Origin: Viridothelium virens
Lineage: Eukaryota; Ascomycota; Dothideomycetes; Trypetheliales; Trypetheliaceae
DNA length: 64,000 bases
Assembly (NCBI GenBank): GCA_010094025.1
Contig: ML991804.1
Location: 186,001-250,000 of the forward strand
Direction of reading: 5' to 3'
The translations under genes were made by a program, and so were the position numbers. This document shows positions 1-11,874 of this stretch, piece after piece; positions within the stretch are counted from its first letter, which is position 1, and every line of letters starts with the position of its first letter. The notes under the pieces were generated by a model. That model searched no databases. It saw nothing but the letters and a program-made list of their open reading frames with translations, and had not been told where the DNA came from.

Positions 1-580
1 ACTGTGACTCTTTGAGCGTGGGATTGGGTCTCCTGCTTGAAAAGGACCGAAAAGAGGCGCAAAGCAGGGGTAATGAAGCACGTTCCTGAATTGGACAGTC
101 TAATAAAACTCCTTTGTCCAGAATACGCTAGCCAAACCATATGCACGAGCAGGTCCTAATGCTTCCAGACGCCCATCAAACTCTCCAAGATCTGTATCTC
201 AACCCCTTTACGCCAAAATTCGCTCACTAGCAGCACGCCATCATGGGCTCAGATCGTCCCATAGCTCTCTGAAAGCCTGTCCAAAGACGAATCGGTCTTC
301 AATTCGCCAGCTTCGATTGCCGAAGCTTTTCTTCTTCTCCTTTTCCTTCTCCACTTATATCAAGCCATACCTCACGGCCTGATGATTCTTTTGCCACTTT
401 CGTGAAATGTGCGTCAGTTGACACGACGATATCTTCGCGTGAGGCAGTCATCTTTCCTCTTTCCAGGATTCTCTTCTGACAGGAGTTTAATAGGTCCCAC
501 CCACGCATGTGTTGGCTCGTTCCGTCCGATAGGGGCTGTGAGGGTCCTCATCATGACATCGGTAGCGAGATAGGGAGTCC
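1..580. other. Non-genic stretch downstream of the Zn2Cys6 gene
   Basis: I see no supported gene. A 69-codon open frame on the minus strand (299-508) has no recognisable motif and no splice partner. This is probably the 3' flank of the Zn2Cys6 gene that ends at 581. Confidence 0.5.
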
Positions 581-1666
581 TTACGATACCGGTTGCGACA
601 GATAATTGTTGAGTTCCAGTTCAGCTGGATCATCAATAAACTCATTCATGATTATCGATCCTGCCCCGCCGTATCCGATTGCCCCTGGAGTGGAAGACGT
701 CATAGAGGGATCGAAGTTCATACCGGTGAAATCATAGGGGGAGAATTGATCGATTTCCATGTTGTTGATGTTATCTTCGAAGGCCGTGTTCGGGTTCATC
801 GAGGACGCAGCCCAGGGATCTCGTAATGTAGATGGATGAAGTACTGCTGGCTGAACGCTTGATATTTGCCGCGTTGAGCTATTCTTGAAGGACGTATTGA
901 GCTGTGGCACGCATGGGACAGGGCTCTGGCTCGATGGCGGTGTCATTGGTGCCGAGCGGCGAACGAATGGATGATTAAACGTCGGTTGATGAGCTGGTGC
1001 ACTTATTGGTGTGGCCGAATGCGATGTGCCATTCGATAATGGAGACAATTGGCGATGGTCGTGGTCATGCTCGGAATCTGAGGAGAAGGAGCCTCGTCGT
1101 TTGATGTATGGTGCACCACCGTCAAGCAGACGGCGTTGCATCTGTCCGCAATCCTCTTCAAATCCTTCATACTGATGACCTCTATCCTCTTTGGGATGAA
1201 GCAGGTCCAAACGAGCCAAGATATCGTGGGTAAGAGGGTGTCCGCCCTGTCCATCCGACAGCGGGGATCCAGGCCATTTTTCACCGTTCTGGAGACGCCG
1301 ATACATTTCTTGTAGGCCAGCTACAAGCTGGTTTTGTTGTTGTTCTAGCATTTCCACATATCTGGAACCACGCATTAGCCTAAGTTCTTGGCAGCTCTAG
1401 ATACGAATGAGCTCACCCTTTTGGGTACACTTTGTCGTGGCTCTTCTTTCGTTCGCCGAATACGCAAATAGCGTTGTCTGCTTTACACCGACTGCAAGGG
1501 CTCGCACCATCACACTAATAACTATCAGTCTTTGTATTGTGCAGTATGACGTCTGGTTGGGTACCTTGGACTTTTTTAATCTACAACGATCGCATGCTTT
1601 GCATACGCGTTTGCGGATATTTGCATCAGTTGACTCAAGCGAGCCGGAGCGAGGAGAAGCAGCCAT
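581..1666 (-). CDS. Zn(II)2Cys6 fungal transcription factor
   Basis: Predicted sequence-specific DNA-binding nuclear regulator of about 326 residues. Exons on the minus strand are 1666-1565, 1514-1417 and 1361-581. Both introns are short GT-AG introns, and the exon lengths sum to a whole number of codons. The first splice joins VCKACDRCRLKKSK to CDGASPCSRCKADNAIC, restoring the six-cysteine binuclear zinc cluster (residues about 22-50). It is followed by a basic linker and KVYPKGYVEMLEQQQ, a coiled-coil-like dimerisation segment. The rest is a Ser/Pro/Asn-rich, apparently disordered tail ending in an acidic stretch (EFIDDPAELE) that could activate transcription. No fungal-specific middle homology region is present, so this is a short member of the class. 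The target genes cannot be read from the sequence. The ATG at 1666 is the first in frame before the zinc cluster. Confidence 0.9.
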
Positions 1667-4239
1667 CTTGATGTTCCGCCTAGGCTTATGCAGCCTTATC
1701 AGATCTTGATGATCAGGAATTTGATGGCGTTAGGTGTTGCTTATTAAATGTTGAGGCGTAGAATGGTAACGAATCCTCGATCTCTTGAGTAAAACAACAA
1801 CCTCTTAGTTGGGTGGTTCGATGTAGAGTTTATTGATGTTTTGTTACGCAAGTAGAAGGAAAGACCAGTGTAACAGAAGCTAGCTATGTGTTGACGTGAA
1901 CAAGAGGGAAGTAGATCATGTACTCAATGTACCACCCGAGGTTTAAGATAGAGAGACATGAAATGAACACGGAACAAATGGAAAGATGGTAAAGAAGTCC
2001 AAACAAACCAGGGCTTAGTGGGATATGTATATTGAATACGGACTAAACGGCACAGCAGCTGTAGCAGATGCACAAGCTCGTTCACATCATCCATGCAGCA
2101 TCATGACTTCCCACGCGGAGCTATTGCGGCGGCATGGAAGCCGTTGGCCAGAGCGGCCCCTGCTACGATACAACGGGATGCAGACGCGCGATTTGACATG
2201 GTTGGCATGGTGGGCATGGTAGGGGCGATAGGCCTGCTCGAGGTTCGATGTGGCTTTGATGAATAAACGGCTGGGGTTAGACTATCGCCGAGTGCTGGGC
2301 GAAGAATGTGCATGCTGATCGACAGGGTGGGCAGGGTGGACAGGATGGACAGGATGGACAGGACAGGGACAGGCTCCGAGCCCGGCTGAGACAGGCCGAG
2401 AAAGTGGGCCCACCAGAAGGGTAACGGATCAGGGCAAAGAAGAGGAGGCAGGTGGCAGGGCTGTCCCATAGTAAGGAATACCCGAGAGTCGTGCGGGCGT
2501 GGGAGCGAGGGCGAGGAAGAGAGAGAGAGAGCATGAGAGAGCATGTGTGTTGGTCGGCGATCGGAACGTCTTGCTTTCCGCCCGAAGTCGCGCTTCGCCG
2601 TACAGCTGTCGCCGGCCACTACCTCATCACCTACATGAGCATCACATCACCCACACATCACCCACATCACCGCCTATGTAATCAGCAATGCTCTCACCAA
2701 ATCAGGTCTCGGCCGTATCCTCAGTTACCTCTCCTTTTCCCCCTAAACATCTCGACTTTTCTCCCCGCTAGAAACTCGGGTCTTGCGTATCTCTTCGCAT
2801 GGTACTCGTCTCCTGGGCTGCCTTGCCTTGTGGGCTTTAGAGGCGCGACCGGCGGCTTTGACCGCACTTACCTGAGTTTTGGGAACAGGGTGCCGTTGCT
2901 GACAGTGCAGCCCGAGTCTACCAATCGCATTGATCTACACGGTTGACTGTCGTGTTTATGGCCTTGGCTTGTGTCTAGACTCGCGACTGGGTGGCCGCCT
3001 TGAAACTTGTGCGGCAGAATATCGCCCTAAACGAAGCATAAAAATTCCAAGCGTTTCCCCAGTCTTTCTCTGCCCAATTCAATCTTCGCGTCTTGGAACC
3101 ACCGCTTTAGGTACTTAGGTTGCGTCATCCCTCTGGGCTTAGCGCCAAGGTTGGCTCTGCGAGCCTCTCACGAACCTCGTGTCTGTACTCCGTACTAACA
3201 AAGCATCTCACTGCATTCCCGAGAAAAGATCAAGCAAACATATGCGTCGTCTACCTGTCTTAGACTAAGAGTCCATAGGATGGCCTACTAAGTCAGAAAT
3301 CTAGGAGACTGACTCTCAGCCTTTGACGCCTGTGTAATATTCGGTCTTCAAATTATCGGGTCGCCGTCTGACGACTCAAAGGATCTCGCCTTATCGGTAA
3401 CAGGATTGACTCATGTGCTCATCCAAAGCGGCAACCATCACTTTGCTGCCAATGACTATTCCTAGCTTTTGGATGTTAGCTGGTACTTGGCGAGTGCCAT
3501 CAGCCGCAAATCTTCTGAAAATCATCCTTGAAGCTGTGCAGATGCTTTAACACAGAAGGTGCAGAAGGTCCTGCTCTGCGCCATGAAAACTTAATATCTC
3601 GGCGAAAGATGCCAAATTAAATCTAGGCGAATTCGATCCGTCCTGATCTTCGCATGGATCGAGGTGGATTTTTTGTTTTGTTGTTCTTCGAATTGCTTTG
3701 AGTCTGCCTGTGACGAACCGTCCTCGTAAGCTTTGCTGTTTAGGGGAAATCCTTTTCTACGGCATACTGCGCCTCATTCTATGTTGGTCTGCAACATTTT
3801 ACGCTGCACATCATAATTAAACAACGATGGAGCTATTGGAACTCACTCGCATCTTGGCTCTAGATTACGCAAAGACCACGCGGCGCCTGAGTGTTCGTAG
3901 CATCTCCAGAGTCGCCCAGAGATGCTGTTCCGACGGCGCAACAATTACAGGCACTGCAACAAGGATTGGTTGAGGCGCAAGGAGGAATCATCTAAACGCC
4001 TCATTACCAGCTAGGAAAGGTTTCCGTCTCCAAGCTAAGCATTTCAAATGCTTTGAAATAATCAGCATGCGTTCCACAGTGCCAAATTGGTATCGGACTT
4101 TCTTTAAGCCGTGTCGTCATTTTGCATCGACCTGGGCATGGAGTATGTAGTACAGTATTTCTAAGGCTCTAGCCGATAGATCATTATGAGGGAAGATGAG
4201 CGGTCAACCTTAATCGGAAAGCTCCAGAGTTCAGACCGA
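1667..4239. other. Long non-genic stretch
   Basis: About 2.6 kb. It holds many short open frames on both strands, none with a domain, a convincing splice partner or coding-like composition. It contains a 9-bp GA/GT-rich minisatellite (listed separately). The part near 1667-2000 is the upstream region of the Zn2Cys6 gene. I see nothing else supportable. Confidence 0.5.
2321..2373. repeat. 9-bp minisatellite
   Basis: Imperfect tandem units of the form GACAGG(A/G)TG repeat about five times, ending in a run of GGACAGG variants. A weaker related array, TTGGCATGG/TGGGCATGG, lies just before it at about 2198-2222. The repeats create spurious low-complexity open frames on both strands. Replication slippage is the simplest origin. 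Confidence 0.75.
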
Positions 4240-4923
4240 GAATGGAGGAATATTCCGTAGCGTGGACCCAGCGTGGACCCAATTGTCCGGGTCAGCACAC
4301 CGGCACCGGAATGATTCCAAGTGGACGAAAGACCGTATCTTTGGGACCAACGACAATTCGCTCGGTGACATAAGCCAATCCCCCAAAATTGCAGTGCACA
4401 GTCAGCGGGAGCGGCAGGGATTATCATGCAGGTGGCGATCCGTCAAGTGGAATGCATCCTTTCCTACCCCAACCTCATACATGGTACAGCTCACCAGCGT
4501 TGTCAGTCCGTGGAACATAGCTCCATACGTCGCATGTGCTGCGATTTGTAAGGCGTCTGGAATTACAAAGGCTGCAAGTTACTTTAAAACATCCAGCTCT
4601 AGAACTAGCCCGCGCTCTCGGAAGGATGCTAAGATCGAGCGGCTCCACGGACGTATGTCACATTTCTCAAGAACTTGCTCAATAGTGTGATCTATCATGA
4701 TGTCTTTTCTCTGTTTCTCAACCCACAGGCTTCGATAATGCTTACCTTCTTCTTCAGTACCGAACGAACGCCTTTCCGTCTTGGCAGTTGTTTCCAACTT
4801 AGATGGATCGGCATGCAAGACACGCGCACCGTATCTTTCTCCCTGTAGGGATAGACTAAAGATTGCATGCGTTAGCGGGATAGATACAATAGGCAATGCT
4901 GAAGCCAGGCTTTGGGCTCTCAT
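4240..4923 (-). pseudogene. Interrupted unassigned coding-like stretch
   Basis: On the minus strand a single reading frame stays coding-like across about 680 bp: a 114-codon block (4923-4579) containing GERYGARVLHADPSKLE and EEGKHYRSLWVEKQRK, then a block containing AFVIPDALQIAAHATYGAMF, then a weaker third block. At least two in-frame stops separate the blocks, and no intron of credible length removes them. I do not recognise the family. It may be a decayed host gene or a multi-exon gene whose splicing I cannot resolve. Nothing supportive lies on the opposite strand. Confidence 0.35.
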
Positions 4924-5164
4924 TCCACAACTTCTGGTAAAGCGTCTTTCTCAAACACAGACAATGGATACCATCAGTGTCTCTCTGGTAATAGTCGCGA
5001 CAATTTTAGACAGTCGGGCTCGAAAGTACAGCAGAGTTCCACATAATTTGAAAACAATCGTGAGACGCTTGACTAGTAGGCTGTACTGTGGAAAGTTGTG
5101 CAATCAGACGAGATGACAGACGAGTGGAAGGGTAGATCACGAGGACCTTCGAATCGTTGACATG

Positions 5165-5346
5165 CCTTACCGCGGCTGGGGGGTTCCTCAACTGGTAATT
5201 AACACAATGTTACCTCAGTTTGACTGTTATGACCTTGTTGGTCCATGTTAACACCGCCTTAACATGGGCCAACATGGTTATAACAGTAAAGTCGAAATAA
5301 CATTGTATTAATTACCAGTTGAGGAACCCCCCCAGCCGCGGTACGG
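5165..5346. mobile_element. Foldback MITE-like element, copy 1
   Basis: A 182-bp near-palindrome. The left end begins CCTTACCGCGGCTGGGGGG and the right end is its reverse complement with one mismatch (GGTACGG). The arms match through CCTCAACTGGTAATTAA to a small central loop near GTTAACACCGCC. It is flanked by TG on both sides, a possible 2-bp target duplication. It has no coding capacity. It is one of five copies in the window, and the family resembles non-autonomous TA-targeting DNA transposons. No transposase is visible in the window. Confidence 0.88.
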
Positions 5347-5567
5347 TGCCTTTCAAAGGATGAATCCCTGCGACACCATCACAGATCGACATATCAGCGG
5401 TCTGAACAAATGGGACTAAGCAGCACATTGCGAAGGTGTTAATTTCTTGATAATCAAGGTCCCCTGGAGAGCGGTATGATCTACACGACATGTGTCCGAG
5501 CCGATTTGTCGCTTCCTAATACTCTGTGAATGTATGCTCTCTAATTGCAAAGAAAGGCGAGTGGGGG

Positions 5568-7836
5568 TCACGATTCTTCGGCCGGAATGACCGACTCTTC
5601 TCTCCTAGGCCGCCGCCAACGAACGTCGCCTGCGCTGGATCCTGCATTGGATACCTGACGAGATTTGCCAAAGATGCCGATCCCGTTGCTGAAGATGCTT
5701 GTGTCAAGTAGCTCATCGAGCTCCTCTAATTCATCGACCACAGTTTGGGGCGTGTCGATGTCGAAAACAGCCTGGAGGTCCCCATGCACCGAAAAGCCTG
5801 AAAAATCCCACATGTCACGCCAGGATCGTTTTGTTGCGCCGCTCGGATCCCTAGTCTTCTTTTTCCAAAGGTACCGCCGCTCGTAAAGACTGACGAAGAG
5901 TAAGATCGGAGCATTGAGAAAGCGCACGGCTCCAACGTTGATCTTGTGAAACCACCTAGCTGACAGCACAAACTTCAACGGCAGCATAAGTAAAAGAGCT
6001 AAGATGTTGAAAGGTGGCCGATACGCAAATATAGCGTCACTTTTGACGCCTTCAAAAGTAAGTACCGCTCGACGGAATTGCACCTCTGCAGTTGCATTCG
6101 CGGAGAGCTTGGAAAATGTATTGCTCAGCATCGACACGAGTATAGTCAAGAAGAGTGTGTTGCCCAGGAATGCGAATGTGACAAATAGAACGGGGCCAAG
6201 TAGCCAATGCATTTCTACTGACTTCTGGATACCAGTCCCATCCAGTCCAAACCAGATCCAAAGCATCCATTTACTGATAGTGATCGATGCGTGCTGTCCG
6301 TTACTCAGCCATCGGAGAGAGAGAAGAAATCCCGCAAAGCACCAACCAGCGAGCAACGTCAGGAAGGTAAAATCCGCCATCATTGCCCGAAGAGAAATGA
6401 GCAACATATTTTCGGGCATCAAGTTAAAAGCCAACCGAGGGAGCAGGACAGGCGCACCCATGCAAAGAATATCCAAGGCCTGCTTTCCAATGTCATCACT
6501 TCCCATAGAGAGACCATGCATACGAATGATGAAGTAGCCCGAATAGATAGCAACGAAAGCAATGTCCAAGAAGGACCAGAGATTTTCGGTATGAACTTTC
6601 CAGCCGTGCTCCAGTATGGATGCGAACTCGTCCAGGACCCAGCCTGCGGCATAAATGCAGAAGGCGAGCTCAATGCCCGAAAATGTTAGATGGTCCTGGC
6701 GTCTCTGTCGTGCCTTAGTATTCGATACTTTGCACCATTCTCCATTTGTGGAATGGGACGAGATGGAAGAAAAAATGACTTACTCCCGTCCGATACTCGA
6801 ACACCATGGTAAATAGATAGAGGACTAATAAGATTATAAATTGACAAACTTCGATAATATTACGCGTTCGCGGTACAACAAGGCGATACTGATTGAGTAG
6901 AGGCGCTTTCCTAGGATCGTACAGGGATATTGGCCGAAACTTATAGTGATCAGGTAAAATGTCGATAAAACTCGTTGGTGTGTAGATGATTCGGCCTCGA
7001 TATACACCGTCGACTATCTTCTGGCAAGCAGCTGTGCTCAGGAACGATTTAGACTCTGAGATGATGGCGACCTCCAACGCAGTAAGCATTCGCTCGTAGC
7101 CCGCTCTCCAGAAATGGCCTTTAACACCCCAGGGCAGAACGCGCTTAATCTCTCGGAGAACCTCGGGAGGAGCTTTTTGGAAAGGCTCAAAGCCAGCGAC
7201 GAGAATGTTGGCGAGTAACAACAGCCCTTGACGTCCCTCGTTTTCATCATCAAATCGCCGCAAAACCCTGCTGGCGACAATCTCGCACAGCTGAGCCCGA
7301 GTGAGGTTGACGGTCTGATGATGTGCCTGATAATTCTGCTCGCGAAGGAATTGCACACGATTGACGAGGAGGCAATACACTATCAGGTTTGAGTCAATCG
7401 ATTTCAAGAACAGATTTTTCTTCTCAGTGCGTACCCACCGACAGACACATCATCTGGATCGTACAGATGATCGACCAGAGGTCTTACCACCGCTCCAACC
7501 ATCCTCGGAGATCTCAACTGCTCGGGACTGTACGGGTCATCAATACTTGCAATGACGAGCCTCCGAATGCTGCATTATGTGTTAGTAGAATATGGCAAGC
7601 AGGCCAGTCATCCTTAAGCATCTTTCGCACCGTTGGATTGTCATGTAAACAGGCAACCCAGCATGCGGGTTCTCTACATATGGCCGGTCATCTCGACGGG
7701 GCGGATAGCAGCCGTCGTCATCAGCCTGCTCTTCATCGCCAAGCAAAGTCTCTTGTTCTTCTCTTGAACGGGCTTGTCTCAGAGCTTCAGTGATGCTGCG
7801 AGTACTCTCCAGGCGCTCCATTGCCTGGCGTGCCAT
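5568..7836 (-). CDS. yvc1: TRP-family vacuolar cation channel (Yvc1-like)
   Basis: Predicted calcium-permeable TRP channel of the vacuolar membrane, which releases vacuolar Ca2+ after osmotic or mechanical stimulation. Minus-strand exons are 7836-7631, 7569-7439, 7379-6784 and 6704-5568 (689 codons plus stop). All joins restore family sequence, for example LPVYMTIQRIRRLVIASID and SVVYCLLVNRVQFLREQ. The cytosolic N-terminus (about residues 1-285) is followed by hydrophobic segments IIEVCQFIILLVLYLFTMVF, IELAFCIYAAGWVL, FLDIAFVAIYSGYFII, FTFLTLLAGWCFAGFLLSL and VLFVTFAFLGNTLFLTILV. The C-terminus is acidic (DELEELDELLDTS), as in yeast Yvc1, where acidic residues take part in Ca2+ gating. The length is normal for the family. 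The first in-frame ATG is 7836, and an upstream start cannot be excluded. It is transcribed divergently from the PLAC8 gene. Confidence 0.92.
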
Positions 7837-8704
7837 AACGAGCAAGCTCCCTTACCCACTAGGAAGCGACGATCCTGTTCCAGAGCATTACTGCACGAAA
7901 AACAGAACAGGACTTTGCTGGCGCTTAGGCAATATTGAACGCATCGTCTATCGCGCTGTAAGTGGCTTTCCACAAAAGCAATGTTTACGACGAGTTCCGG
8001 GCCGCACACGATCCTGGCACGGAGCCGAGGTCATGCGATCACGGCCCGATGTTCGCCCCGAAGTGCCTCATCTTGCCGGACTGCTCATCCGCCGCATTTG
8101 GTTTCTTCCAAGGCCTGGCGCTTTCCCCCTTACTCAGGACCTGTTGAGTGCCTTCCGGGATACACGGGGCAATAATGGCAGAATGAGTCCAAAGGTGTTT
8201 CTTCTTTTGGTCTATATTCGAACTTACACCTGGCTCTTCCATGCGACTGTCCCAGCATCACAGCACGGCTGCTAAACTCAAGGCCAATATCGAAGACGGG
8301 GTACGAGTATTTCGTGAATTGTATTCCACAGGCTGGAGGACATACGTTTTCCAATTCTCAATTGAATGTTGGAAAAGCGACAGTATCATTGACGTGCACC
8401 ACTATCTATCTCACACTTGGGTAGCAAGCACGTAGGGAGGGCAAAACTCACAGGAAGTGGCCTGTGACTCCTCGCGACTACGACTACTATGTCGAGGCGA
8501 GCGCAAGCGCCATGGCTCTTTCTTCTTTGGAGTTTCTTGGGATCCTTTCCTCATGCGTTCCGAATACTTCTGCTGTCTTGTCTTTATCACTCCAAATCAC
8601 ATAAGACTTGGTCTGAGATCATTCATTTACTACTGCTATTATTCTCAGCTTTCGACATCTTTACTCCTGCGACACCACGCCAAAGCTTCGCTCTGTAGGC
8701 CGCC
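7837..8704. other. Divergent intergenic region between yvc1 (-) and the PLAC8 gene (+)
   Basis: About 870 bp that must hold both promoters. Several open frames of 60-160 codons exist but none shows a domain or partner exon. No distinct regulatory motif stands out. Confidence 0.5.
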
Positions 8705-9378
8705 ATGCACGAGAAGAAATGGCAGCACAGCTTGATTTTCGGGTGTTACATATGTCGTACGACTACATGTAAGCTGCAACTTCAGCGAGCCTGTTTGTTG
8801 GTGGTTGTTTTCGTGTGTTCTAAGATATTCCATAATGTTCAGGTTGCCTTTCCTGTGTTGGGATGCCCAAGGCATCCGTGCTATTCGGTCAGACCAATTA
8901 TCGTCTTGGTCACCCCGAGGATTCCACAGCTAGGGGTTACCATTGTCCCAATAAGCTTGCAAGTCCTGTCTCTTTGACAAATTTTGTATCTGGCTAACTT
9001 CATATTGTGCAGTGTGCTCTACACTGCCTTGCCACCTACATCTTCTGTCCGCTAGTCTGCTTGATACAATGTACTCAGCGAGGAAACATCCGCCACAGGC
9101 TTGATATAGAGGGATCCGCGTGCAACGACTGCTGCATCTCAATCTTCTGCCCGTGTTGCGAATTGGTTCAGATGGAACACGAGGTCCGAGATTGGCAGAT
9201 ACGCTCTGAAGGATACCATAAGCAACAACAAATGACATATGCCGCATCAGAAACGATCGAACCATCACTCGGACCACCATCATCGCTACACTCACCCGGA
9301 GAACAAACGGGACAAGACCGTTCGCCGGTGACGAGGCAACAATCGATATCGACGGAGAGAAGGCGGACTGGCTCTTGA
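8705..9378 (+). CDS. PLAC8-family cysteine-rich protein
   Basis: Small (about 184 residues) predicted membrane-associated protein. In fungi and plants this family is linked to metal handling and cell-size control; the role here is unknown. Exons are 8705-8768, 8843-about 8967 and 9013-9378. The first splice (GTAAGC donor, TTCAG acceptor) joins WQHSLIFGCYICRTTTC to CLSCVGMPKASVLFGQTN, rebuilding the first cysteine cluster. The last exon gives CALHCLATYIFCPLVCLIQ, a hydrophobic segment, then CNDCCISIFCPCCELVQMEHEV, the second cysteine cluster typical of PLAC8. The C-terminal 55 residues are Ser/Gln-rich and disordered. The donor of intron 2 is the weak point: the in-frame choice (GTCTCT at 8968) gives a 45-bp intron with a good GCTAAC branch site. 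Confidence 0.85.
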
Positions 9379-9645
9379 AGCATGGCAATGAGCTGGCGTA
9401 ATGGCGTTGATATGCAACATGGAGATTGTTCCGTATATTCCCAACCTTGCTCTTCGTTCTTCGAGTCCCTAGTCTCTTCAGGGCTTCCCCATACTATCCT
9501 GCATCCTCACTGCCTCCTCCTCTGTTGGTCCATCATAATCCGGGTCTCGGTAGAAGCAGGTCTCTACCACTAATTTATCCATCAGGACATCTCTGCTGTC
9601 GTAATCGGCACTGGTTGCGCAACATTAGCGCCGACTAAGCTTAAA

Positions 9646-11570
9646 TCATGCATGAAGTTCCTTCCAGCCACTGTGACTTCATCTCAGCAGTACCAACTCT
9701 CATTCGATCATAATGATGCCCACGACACACAAGAGATGCAGGTTCGAGTTACTTACCAAGCCGACCTTGCTTTGCGACCCTGTAGTCGGCCGTAATACAT
9801 GCCTGCCCAATGTTCACGGATGTTGTCATATCTGTTGATTTAGTCAGCCACTGGCCGCACTACTGGGACGAAGAACACGCTGTCTCATTCCTCCTTGCTT
9901 TTTGCATCAGCCACGGCAGGTCAGACATACCTAAGATACGCAATGAGTACTCGTCCATCGTGTGGTGAATGTTGATCGATGAAAATAGTTAACCCTACTC
10001 TGCTTCGTCCCCCGCGAAAGTCGTGTCTCTTCTTCAGTGCTGTCCACATATCCTCCGCACTACCATCTACGTCTCTCTCCCATGGAACGAAGCAGTAGAT
10101 CTTGTCTCGGATTCTATGGTCCAGAGACCCATCGTCCAGATCGCGACGACAATGGAGCTCGTCCAGTACTGCTTGATTTTGTTCCTCATTCAAGTTCCTT
10201 GTCAAGTAGAACACTGCTGGAACGGATGTCAGGTAGTGCACTATCGGACCGGGATCACGAGGGTTCGTCGCAATCGCCGGTAGCCATGGAGGCAAGTCAG
10301 GAGGAATCGGGGCTAGAGGGTCAAGTAGCTGTTCCTCGAATTTGCCGTCGGGCAACCCCCCGTCCACAATTAGATCAACGAACATCGTCCAATCATCCTC
10401 ATCCTCGAAGCGATCACCCCAGCTCTGCAGACACTCGGTAAGTGAGCCACGCCGTAATAAAATCGGATTGTCAAAGTACCACTGCGCCCAGACAAGGTTA
10501 TGCTCTTCTGATGTTGGCAAATCGATGAGGAATGTGCACATGGCATAGATATAACGATTTGCACCTGTATGGTTGCTGCCGAGATATCGTTTAACTAGTC
10601 TCATGATATCTCTGCGATTCGCTGGTGAATGGATCTTCCACTGATGAATGAATATCTTCCCTTCCCACTCAATTGACTTGGTATTATTGGCCTGTTGAGC
10701 AGCATTCTCAAGTATCTTGTGGGCTTCACTGAGTCGGTCTGGCGTGAGATGGACAAGACTTATCACATCAAGTCGTCCAGGCTTTGGATCGAGCTTAGCT
10801 GGAACCGTTGTCAAGTCTTCAAGGGGTCTATCTTGCTCGACCAAAGTTTCAATATGCTGTTTGATCTCTAGTGGTAATAGTGGCTTCGTTCCGAGCGCCT
10901 GAACCGAAGTTTTGGCCAAGTCTTGAAAGAATTCATCGTCCGTAAATATCCGTCCAAGCGGATTGGAGAGGTATAATCCCTTTTCGTATAGATCGCCCGT
11001 GTATGGTATCCCTCCTTGTTCTATTCCACTAGTTCTGAAGTCTCGCGATTGCCCTCCTCTACCCAACTCCTTCCAATCCTTGAGACCAGTATCGAGAATC
11101 TCTTCAATAGCGGCGCGAAGCAGCAGTCGCCTAACGAAGAATGTGGAGGGATTAGGCCTCTGGTCCTCGGAAGCAGGCTTCAGATGGACAACAATGGCAG
11201 TAACCCCATCGACTTCGCCTACCCTTGCCTCTCCTCTTAATTGTCGGTCGGTCAGGTCATCAAGGACAAGGATGCTAGGCCATTCCCTATCGCGAGCTTT
11301 TTGTGCTGCTTTGTAAATATCTGTGAGCGTCCCTTCTGCTCCGAACTCGCTTTTCTCAACGTGAAGTATGGGGACGAAAGTAGGTCTTGCCTTAGATGCA
11401 AGCTCTTGTAATACCTCATACACTTTGCTCCTGACTACTGACTGCTTTGCTGAATCGACCAACGAACGTCCAAGAAGTGCTACAAGCAAAGACGGTGGAG
11501 TTTCGTGATCCACGGCTTTTTTGCGAGATTTCGGAATCGCACTCGAAATGAAAGCGCTCGATGAAACCAT
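9646..11570 (-). CDS. Conserved-looking protein of unknown function
   Basis: About 579 residues. Exons are 11570-9931, 9831-9757 and 9670-9646. The two 3' introns have GTATGT and GTAAGT donors, and the frame closes exactly. The longer open frame begins at a TTG; the first ATG is 11570 (MVSSSAFISS). I do not recognise the family. Visible parts are an N-terminal block with alternating hydrophobic strands (LLVALLGRSLVDSAKQ, WPSILVLDDLTDRQ, VTAIVVHLKP), a central helical acidic region, and a C-terminal block (KIYCFVPWERDVDG, RVGLTIFIDQHSPHDG, VLIAYLRYDNIREHW) that repeats the same strand-turn-strand character. There are no membrane segments and no signal peptide. It diverges from the FAD monooxygenase across a 304-bp gap. 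Confidence 0.82.
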
Positions 11571-11874
11571 GATCACCAAATTAAAGCACAACTCGAGACA
11601 AGGTTTTCCTTTCAAACAAGATGAAAAAAGGTAAAGAAAACAAGAAGCAACTGAAACCTTGGATTTTACCCACAGCTCCTGGAGAGCAGGCTTTGTTTAC
11701 TGCCTTAGGCAGCTGTCCGCTGGCATTCATGGTAGCCATACGGCAGGCGCCGGGACCACATCGCCAAGGAAACCTGCAGAAACCTTGCGAGAACTACCTG
11801 AGTCGTTCCGGTGAACGTTGTCTCTGCAATTTCCTACAAGACCGGTGTCTATACGGGCAAAGCGATTGTCGGTC
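11571..11874. promoter_or_regulatory. Shared divergent promoter region
   Basis: The 304 bp between the starts of the unknown protein (-) and the TetX-like monooxygenase (+) must serve both. No clear TATA box or binding site is visible. An open frame running through it on the plus strand begins at non-ATG codons and is not needed. Confidence 0.4.

Noticed and set aside
2101-2619. 172-codon minus-strand frame rich in Ser/Pro/Leu and Thr
   Set aside because: It runs through the 9-bp minisatellite, which generates the repetitive peptide. Not a gene.
7790-8275. 161-codon plus-strand frame overlapping the start of the Yvc1-like gene
   Set aside because: It overlaps the first yvc1 exon antisense and shows no family feature.
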